Shown piece after piece: positions 58,259 through 64,000 of a stretch of 64,000 nt of DNA (the stretch's first letter is position 1; the number at the start of each line of letters is the position of its first letter). Under the pieces are notes generated by a model. The model had not been told where the DNA came from. It ran no database searches and was given only the letters and a program-made list of their open reading frames with translations. Location: NCBI GenBank assembly GCA_019448385.1, contig JAGTXO010000006.1, positions 372,001 through 436,000 of the forward strand, given 5' to 3'. The translations under genes were made by a program, and so were the position numbers. The DNA is from Diacronema lutheri. Taxonomy: Eukaryota; Haptophyta; Pavlovophyceae; Pavlovales; Pavlovaceae.

Positions 58259-59959
58259 CTCGAACGCGCACCGCAAGGTCTTTCCGTTGCGGGGTAAGTT
58301 CCGGTGCTACGAGCACAAGAAGCTGAACATCTTGCAGCACTCGAGCTTGACTTCCAGGGTGCGTGGAGAGGCGCTGCGGGCATACAGGCTCTGCATCGAG
58401 GCAAAGACCAACCGTGACTTTGATGCGGCATGGGCCTGCATGCCAGACGAGGCGCGCGACCACTTTCCGCAGGCGCAGTGGCCAGAGTTCTTCCCGATCA
58501 TGTGCAAGCACAGCCTGCACGGATGGTTCACGTCTTCGGTCGCGGAGTCCGAGAACAACGCGCTGGCGACAGCGCGCTCGCAGGATCCGTTCAACGCCCT
58601 CCTCACGATCGTCGAGCAGTCCGCCGAACGCCTGGCCAAGCAGCAAACTTTGGCGATCGATCATGCAGCAGAGCGCGACCTCGTCATGCCTGGACTTCCG
58701 CCAGCAGTGGTCAAGCTGCTCGAACCGGTCACGCGCTACCGGTCACACGCGCTACCGGCACCTGCCGCGGGTGGCTGGCAGCGCGAGCTCGCCGACAACG
58801 TGCGAAAGCAGCGCTACCCACTGCCTGACGTGGCTGCGGTGCTCTCGGAGTCTCCGAAGGGGGCGCACCTGCAGCTCGTGATCGCCGTCCGTCCCGGCAC
58901 GTGCAGCGCCTGCGCGCGCGCCCTCCGCGCGAGCGAGCTCTCAGCGCGCTGCGCGCCATCTCACGGGCTACGGCCTCCGTCTGATCTGCTGGTGCCGCCT
59001 CCCTCCCTGTGTCGTGCATCCCTGTGCTCTCTACAGTCGCCGGACGACCACCCGCGGGTGCCGACGCGCGCTTCCGCAGAGGCACGGAGCGCCCGCCGAC
59101 CGCCAAACCACTTCCCTCGCACGAGCGACGCCCGGCGTACGCGCCTGGCCGTGGCGGGCGACCGCGCGCGCGCCCCTCCGGCCCAATTGGTGGGCTGGAC
59201 GCAAACTTTCCCGGGCACGATGCTGCTGCTGCGCTCCGAGCTGCGGCGACTCCTGCGCACAGGTTTGCGCAGGAATGCGCGTCGTTTAAGCCAGGTGACA
59301 ACTCGCTCGCCATGATCGACGGCTACAACCAACGGGACGCGTCTACGCCCTCCGGGCACAAGTGGTGCTGCGCGTGCTATGCTGGAGCGCGTGCGAAGGA
59401 CGGCGCGAGCGACGCAGACGTGGCAGCTGTGGAGAAGTCCAAGGTGTCTGGATGGCACCTGTGCCGGGGATGCCGCTGCCCTATCCACACGGCCATCTTC
59501 TGCGATAAGGTCTGCAACGGCGAGGGCGACGGCGACTACCTGTGCGGCCACTGCTTTGCTGTGGCCGGCTCGCCGGCGCCGCCGCCCCCTCCGGCGGGCG
59601 GCAAGGAGGACTGGGAGGACTACGATGATTCGTCTGAAGACGTTCCCAAAAAGCGCCGCAAGACAAGCATGGGCGCGCAGCAGCAGCCGCATGGCGAGGT
59701 GAACGCGCGGAAGCAGAACTGCTGCAAGCAGTGCGGGAGGCCCGGGCACGACAAGAGGAGCTGCCCGGAGCTCAAGCAGCAGAGAGCTAAGTGAGTTCAG
59801 CTGCGCGTCAAAAAGTACGGAATGACACGTCGAAAAGTACGGCGCCTCCGTACTTTTCGACGGCGCCTCCGTACTTTTCGACGGCGCCTCCGTACTTTTC
59901 GACGATTTGTCTAAAAGTACGGAGGCAAAGTTTGAAACGTCGAAAAGTACGGAACTCCC
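58259..59959 (+). mobile_element. 5'-truncated MULE-like transposon (copy 2)
   Basis: The right end (59909-59959) is the same 51-bp terminal repeat as copy 1. It is preceded by 21-bp subterminal units (GGCGCCTCCGTACTTTTCGAC) at about 59840-59904. The left terminal repeat is absent: the element begins abruptly near 58259 inside an SPPP-type repeat. No target duplication can be seen beside the right end (TTAAATATAT), so it is a broken copy. It retains about 1.5 kb of transposase-coding sequence that copy 1 has lost. Confidence 0.75.
58265..59794 (+). pseudogene. MULE-like transposase C-terminal region with zinc knuckle, frame broken or intron-containing
   Basis: First frame (58265 to about 58895): KVFPLRGKFRCYEHKKLNIL, EALRAYRLCIEAKTNRDFDAAW, and HGWFTSSVAESENNALATARSQDP followed by a helical LAKQQTLAIDHAAERDL. 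The short 'W.TSxxAES.N..L..AR..P' block is typical of the region after the catalytic core in Mutator-like transposases. The catalytic DDE residues would be upstream and are missing. Second frame (about 59200-59794): GHKWCCACYAGARAKDG, HLCRGCRCPIHTAIFCDKVC..CGHC (zinc-finger-like), an acidic stretch, PKKRRK and the CCHC knuckle CCKQCGRPGHDKRSCPEL. The frame change between about 58895 and 59200 is either an intron or a frameshift. It is not expected to be active. Confidence 0.6.
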
Positions 59960-61238
59960 TTAAATATATTATATTGGAACGTGCAGTCTGAGATCATGAG
60001 GACGGCATGGTATCTATCATAGTATCATTTATTCTGGGTTCTTCCTTGCCTTCTCGCCGGCGGAGTTGCGCGCTACTGAAGTCTGCCGAGCCCCGTGTGC
60101 GCGCAGCTCGCGGCGGCGGGCGCGCGCCTTGCGCGCAGCGGCAGCCAGCGCCCGATCTCGGTCGATGCGTATGGCGACGCGCTCGCGGCGGCACCAAGCG
60201 TCGCCCACGACCACGTCGCGAAGCTTCGTCATGACCCCGCTATCAACCTGCTAACCTCGCTCACTCGCGGATACGCTGGGACGTCCGCGCGGCGCGAGGA
60301 CGCGGACGTCTTTGGCTCCGTGCTCGCCGGCGTGCCGCCGGCCGGGCGCGCGGTTCTGCGGCGTCGGCGCGTGCCCACCGTCGATCTCGTCGTTGTGCTC
60401 AATTGCATGGGGTCGGCGCCCAAGCTAGCGAAGACACCGTGCGATGGGCTCGGCGCCCCAGCTCGCGCAGACACCGTGCGAGCTCAAGTCGATCTCGTCT
60501 TGCCCCACGCGCTACGGTCAGTCGGACACGCGCCGCTGCCAGGCCGCTGAGCGGCGGGCGGCGGCCGTCGGCGGCGACCGGCGGCGCGCGTGCGCTCAGC
60601 TCGACGAGGAGCTCTTCGGCATGCACGCGGGCCAGGTGGGCGCGATGCAGGCGCGTTTCAACTTGTTCACGCCACTTCGCGCGCTGCTTATCGGCTCGTT
60701 TGGTGAGTGGTCGGCCGGCCTCACCGACCTGCTCGCCACATCTTGCACAAGGGCGCGGACGCGTGGATGGCGCGCATGGGCGCGCCCTCGCGCGCCGTTG
60801 CCCGGGCTGCGCTCGAGTGACACATGCCCCTCCAGCTCGCCGCGTGCGTCGTGCGTGGGCACGCGCAGCTCCTGCTCGCGCGTTCGCAGATGGCGCGCGG
60901 GCAGGCGCCGCCGCAGCGCCACGCCGCTCACGGCCTTCAGGCGGATGTGGACTTCTGCGGCGGTTCCCGTGGACGGCGTCTGCTTCTGGCGCGGCAACCG
61001 CGGCGGTAGCCGACGGGGGCCGGCGAGGGGTGGCTAGGCATGTGTGGGTGTCCGCCCATGCCGCGTCCAGCCGCGTCCTTGCCATCCCGGCCCCCCGCGT
61101 GCACAGGGTCGTCGCCCTAACGATCTATGCTGCGTGCACACTTTCGCTCGCTCCGTTCGTCACGCCTCGGCCCCGTGCACGCCCCTCCTGCTGACCCAAC
61201 TGCTGGTGACGTCAGAAACGCCCTCGGTCCTTTCATTT
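59960..61238. other. Degenerate region with possible mobile-element ORF remnants
   Basis: 59960-60050 is a short AT-rich island (TTAAATATATTATATT), unusual here. From about 60095 to 60540 a plus-strand frame reads SVDAYGDALAAAPSVAHDHVAKL..VPTVDLVVVLN. From about 60590 to 60760 another plus frame reads LDEELFGMHAGQVGAMQARFNLF and ALLIGSFGEWSAGLTDLL. These look protein-like but change frame and lack clear starts, so I read them as decayed coding sequence, perhaps from a retroelement; I cannot name a family. A roughly 38-nt imperfect tandem (ATGGGGTCGGCGCC..GACACCGTGCGA) occurs at 60409-60482. 61040-61238 shows nothing. Confidence 0.35.
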
Positions 61239-62015
61239 TTACCCCGGTTGAGGCCGCTTGCGCTTGGTGGGCCGCTCGATGGCTCGCGGTCGGGAAATCG
61301 CCTTGCTCGCACGCGCGCGGGACCTGCTGCTCGCGCCGGCGGCGGCCCCGCTCGCGCCGGCGCGCGCAGACGCCCCCGGCCGGCCCGCGTCGGCGTCCTG
61401 CGCCGCGCCCCAGTGTGCCTCCGCCTCGGCAAGGCGCTTGGCGAGCGTGTCGCGCGAGGTGCGGAGGAGAAATGCGAACCGGCGCTTGGCCTTGCGTCCG
61501 TCGTCCGACGTGATGAGGTTGTCGAGGAAGCCGAGGCGGTCGTGGCGCCACTGCCAGCGATCAATGCGCGTGATCAGCCGGCGGAACACTTCCGGGTGGA
61601 TCTCCTCGACACGCATCTTGTCCGCTTCCGACTTCATGCGCTGCAGCCGGAGCAGCAGCTGGTCGTTCCGCCTCTCGCGAGCGTCGCGCGTGTACGGCTC
61701 GACCTCGGCGTAAAAGCCCTTGGGGAAGAAGTGGAACACCTGACCGAGCGTGTCAGCAAACAGGCACGGCAGCTCGTACCGCACGTGCCCAACGTAGAGC
61801 CACAGGAGCTGCACGAAGCGCGCGACCGCGTCGCCCACGCTGGCCACCGGCGGCGCGCCTGGCGCGGGAAGCGCGGTCCGGACGAGCGCGTCGAGCTGCG
61901 GGTAGAAAACAACCGCCACAATCAGCGCCGAGGGCACGGCGCCGACGCCGCCGAGACCGAGCGCCCAGGGCGGACTCGCGCCGCTCTCCACCAGCGCTGA
62001 GCTCGCGTCCGGCAT
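61239..62015 (-). CDS. Small membrane protein with basic C terminus, function unknown
   Basis: Single exon, 258 aa. A hydrophobic N-terminal part (ALGLGGVGAVPSALIVAVVFYPQL, then VQLLWLYVGHVRYELPCLFADTLGQVFHFFPKGFY) suggests one or two membrane-associated segments. The middle is charged and helical: YTRDARERRNDQLLLRLQRMKSEADKM, FRRLITRIDRWQWRHDRLGFLDNLI. The C terminus is Ala/Arg-rich with KRKRPQP. I do not recognise a family. It is divergent from the DCAF-type gene with 87 bp between start codons. Single-exon structure and steady amino-acid content across the frame support it as real. Confidence 0.6.
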   Translation of the reverse strand: MPDASSALVESGASPPWALGLGGVGAVPSALIVAVVFYPQLDALVRTALPAPGAPPVASVGDAVARFVQLLWLYVGHVRYELPCLFADTLGQVFHFFPKGFYAEVEPYTRDARERRNDQLLLRLQRMKSEADKMRVEEIHPEVFRRLITRIDRWQWRHDRLGFLDNLITSDDGRKAKRRFAFLLRTSRDTLAKRLAEAEAHWGAAQDADAGRPGASARAGASGAAAGASSRSRARASKAISRPRAIERPTKRKRPQPG

Positions 62016-62102
62016 TCACCGCAGCCTCGTTCCCTCTTTTGGATCTTTTTGGCCTTTTTCACTGTTTTGACCCCATCCCCTTCCATTATTGGAAGGGCAC
62101 AA

Positions 62103-63752
62103 ATGCAGGCCGCCTCGCCAGAGCAGCGCACGCGGCTGAGCAGCAAGTGCACACGCCGGGCTGTGGGCTGCGCGTCAGTCGCCGAGCAGCTGCGGCTGCG
62201 TGAGCTTGGGCGCAGAGGCGTCGTTGCGCACCCCGACCTTGTCTCGCGCCTTTCGCTCGTTCGACGGCTGCGCGAGCACCAGGGCTGCGTGCACGCGCTC
62301 TCGTGGAGCGCGGGCGGCGCGGGCGAGATGCTGGTGAGCGGATCGGACGATTTGCACATCAACCTGTGGGCGATGTGCGGCTCAACCCTCCGCACGTCTC
62401 ACTTCAGCGGGCACACGTACACGATCTTTTCCGCGCTGCTCTCGCCGACGGACGACGCGCGCGCCGTCTCGTGCGCGGCTGACGGTGAGGTGCGACAGCA
62501 CGACCTGGCGCATGGCGCTGTGAGCGTGCTTGCGTCGTTTGAGGGGACGATGGTCTTCAAGCTTGCCTTTCGCCCCGACTGCGCCTCCACATTCGTCTCG
62601 ACGCACGACGACGGCAAGGTCCGGCTGTTTGACCTGCGCGCGCCGCGCGCGCATTCGGTGCTTGCCGACCTCGGCCAGCATACGGCAACAACCAACCTCG
62701 CCTTCCAGCCGGGCGTCGCGGACCTATTCGCCGTCGGCGCCGATCCTGACCCGTTTGTCCGCACTTTCGACCTGCGCAACTGCGCTCGCCCGCTCCGCTG
62801 CTACGCGCCCGAGCAGCTGTGCCACGCGCCGCGCAGCGGCTACCGGCCGGGCGGCGCGAGCGGCGTCGACTGGTGCGCGGGCAACCTGCTCGCCGCGTCG
62901 TACCGCAATGGCGACATCTACCTCTTTGACACACGCGACAGCGTGCCCACGCCCATCGCTGCCACCACCGTCACACGCTCGCACCCGAGCTCGCGCCCGG
63001 CGGAGGCGTGCGTGGTGCACGCGATGCGTTACTCGGGTGCTCGCAACGCGCGCGGGCTGCTCAAGCAGGTGCGCTTCCTGTTCGGCGGCGAGTACGTGGC
63101 GGCGGGCTCGGACTGCGGGCGTCTGTTTGTGTGGAAGACCCGCACCGGCCGCCTCGCCCACCTCCTCAAAGCCGACTGCGCCGTCGCAAACTGCCTCGCG
63201 CCACACGCGCATCTCCCCCTCATCGCCGTGTCGGGGTTCGATCACGACATCAAGGTCTTCGAGTCAAGCGCCGACCCGGCGGCCAAGCCGCGCGTGCTTG
63301 GCGAGCAGACGTGGGAGGCGCGCACGCTTGAAAGCTACGAGGCGAGTGAGGACGCCGACGAGGCCGCCGACGACGCCGGCGGCGCGCGCGGCGGCCGCGC
63401 CGACGCCAACCTCGACGCCGACGGCGAGCACGCGGCGATGGCGGACGTAGGCTTTGTGGTCGGCGCCGGTGCGCGCGCCGCGCGCACCGGCGCGGCCGCC
63501 GACAGCGTGACGGACCACTGCAGCGTCGTAGGGCGTCTCGACGGCGACCTGCCCGACGGCGGCCACCACCACGGCGCGGACGACGACGGCGACGACGACG
63601 ACAACGACGACAACGACGCCGGCCGAAGCGCCGCGCCCGAGCTGCTGCACGACGTACGGACGGACGTGGGCGAGGTGGGCGACTCGGCGTCGATGCACGA
63701 GCCCGACGCCGCCTCGCCCCGCCGCGACGACGCGGCGTCCGTGCGCGCAGAC

Positions 63753-63783
<31 letters not shown>

Positions 63784-64000
63784 GCGGCGGCGACTTCAAC
63801 ACCGTTGAGAGAGCGTACGCGCGCCGCACCCGCGCGCGCGTCGCGTCGACGGGCGACGCGCGCGCGCATTCGTCGCTCAACCGGAGCAGCGACCTGCGCG
63901 AGCGCGACGACGCGGACAACGGCAGCGCGCCCGACGAGCGCGAGCCGCCCGACGAGCGCGAGCCGCGCGACGAGCGCGAGCCGCTCGACGAGCGCGAGCC
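62103..64000 (+). CDS. DCAF-type WD40 protein (DCAF5/DCAF6/WDTC1-like), 3' end outside window
   Basis: The plus frame from ATG 62103 stays open to the window end (632 codons, no stop). After a basic leader, WD40 blades begin: LREHQGCVHALSWSAGGAGEMLVSGSDDLHINLW (abridged; about 58-90) and SGHTYTIFSALLSP with VSCAADGEVRQHDL. VSTHDDGKVRLFDLRAP, LFAVGADPDPFVRTFDLRN and AAGSDCGRLFVWKTRTGRLAHLLKAD follow, then a late blade IAVSGFDHDIKVFE. The opening HQGCVHALSWS..LVSGSDDLHINLW and the RLFDLRAP/RTFDLRN (DxR) motifs are those of DDB1-CUL4 substrate receptors. Beyond residue 410 the chain is very acidic (DDDGDDDDNDDNDAG, DDDDDDDGGDGGGG). Near the end, DEREPPDEREPRDERE-type 7-codon-like repeats start. 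Likely role: CRL4 ubiquitin ligase substrate receptor. Confidence 0.82.

Overview
The window is nuclear DNA from a very GC-rich, gene-dense single-celled eukaryote. Many genes carry short GT..AG introns (about 80-265 nt). The gene set is eukaryotic: ribosomal protein eL34, ALG2, an E6-AP/UBE3A-type HECT ligase, PEN-2, EDRF1, LONRF, TMCO4, a WD40 DCAF and a tesmin/TSO1 CXC factor. Proline/serine (SPPP) wall-type proteins, a UVR-motif protein with a signal or transit-like leader, and kinesin-light-chain TPR proteins suggest a microalga. A haptophyte such as a pavlovophyte is my best guess, by inference only. No tRNA, rRNA, CRISPR array or bacterial-type operon was found.

Layout. 1-3005: a truncated TatD-like/coiled-coil gene end and a five-exon PiT phosphate transporter. 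3300-31815: thirteen consecutive genes on strictly alternating strands (methyltransferase, alpha/beta hydrolase, DUF1853-exonuclease-YbaK fusion, small helical protein, RING/U-box-like protein, CXC factor, protein kinase, DUF1349 protein, F-box protein, membrane protein, PEN-2, EDRF1, ankyrin protein). Divergent start codons lie 0-170 bp apart. 31816-33919: low-complexity spacer, then a zinc-ribbon gene split by an MULE-like DNA transposon with 51-bp terminal inverted repeats and an 8-bp target duplication. 34031-47573: UVR/beta-propeller protein, SBF2-like/TPR protein, an unrecognised protein, LONRF, a secreted SPPP protein, TMCO4, and a TIR-like/TPR protein. 47841-57478: WD40-TRP-like channel, ALG2, UBE3A-like ligase, eL34. 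57479-61238: a disturbed segment with a long poly-G run, the 3' end of an SPPP-TM gene, a 5'-truncated larger copy of the same MULE, and degenerate ORFs. 61239-64000: a small membrane protein and a DCAF-type WD40 protein that runs off the end.

The genes do not form one pathway. Five protein-degradation genes (RING/U-box-like, F-box, LONRF, HECT, DCAF) are scattered among secretory and membrane genes. The most notable items are: the transposon insertion whose removal restores an open frame; two intronic minisatellites with periods not divisible by 3; poly-C runs that always sit on the sense strand in introns or 3' of genes; GTGCG-type splice donors; and unusual domain fusions (DUF1853-DEDD exonuclease-YbaK, WD40-ion channel, TIR-like-TPR).

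Exon boundaries were worked out by eye from frame continuity, splice dinucleotides and family similarity. Start codons are the first plausible ATG and are not experimentally supported.
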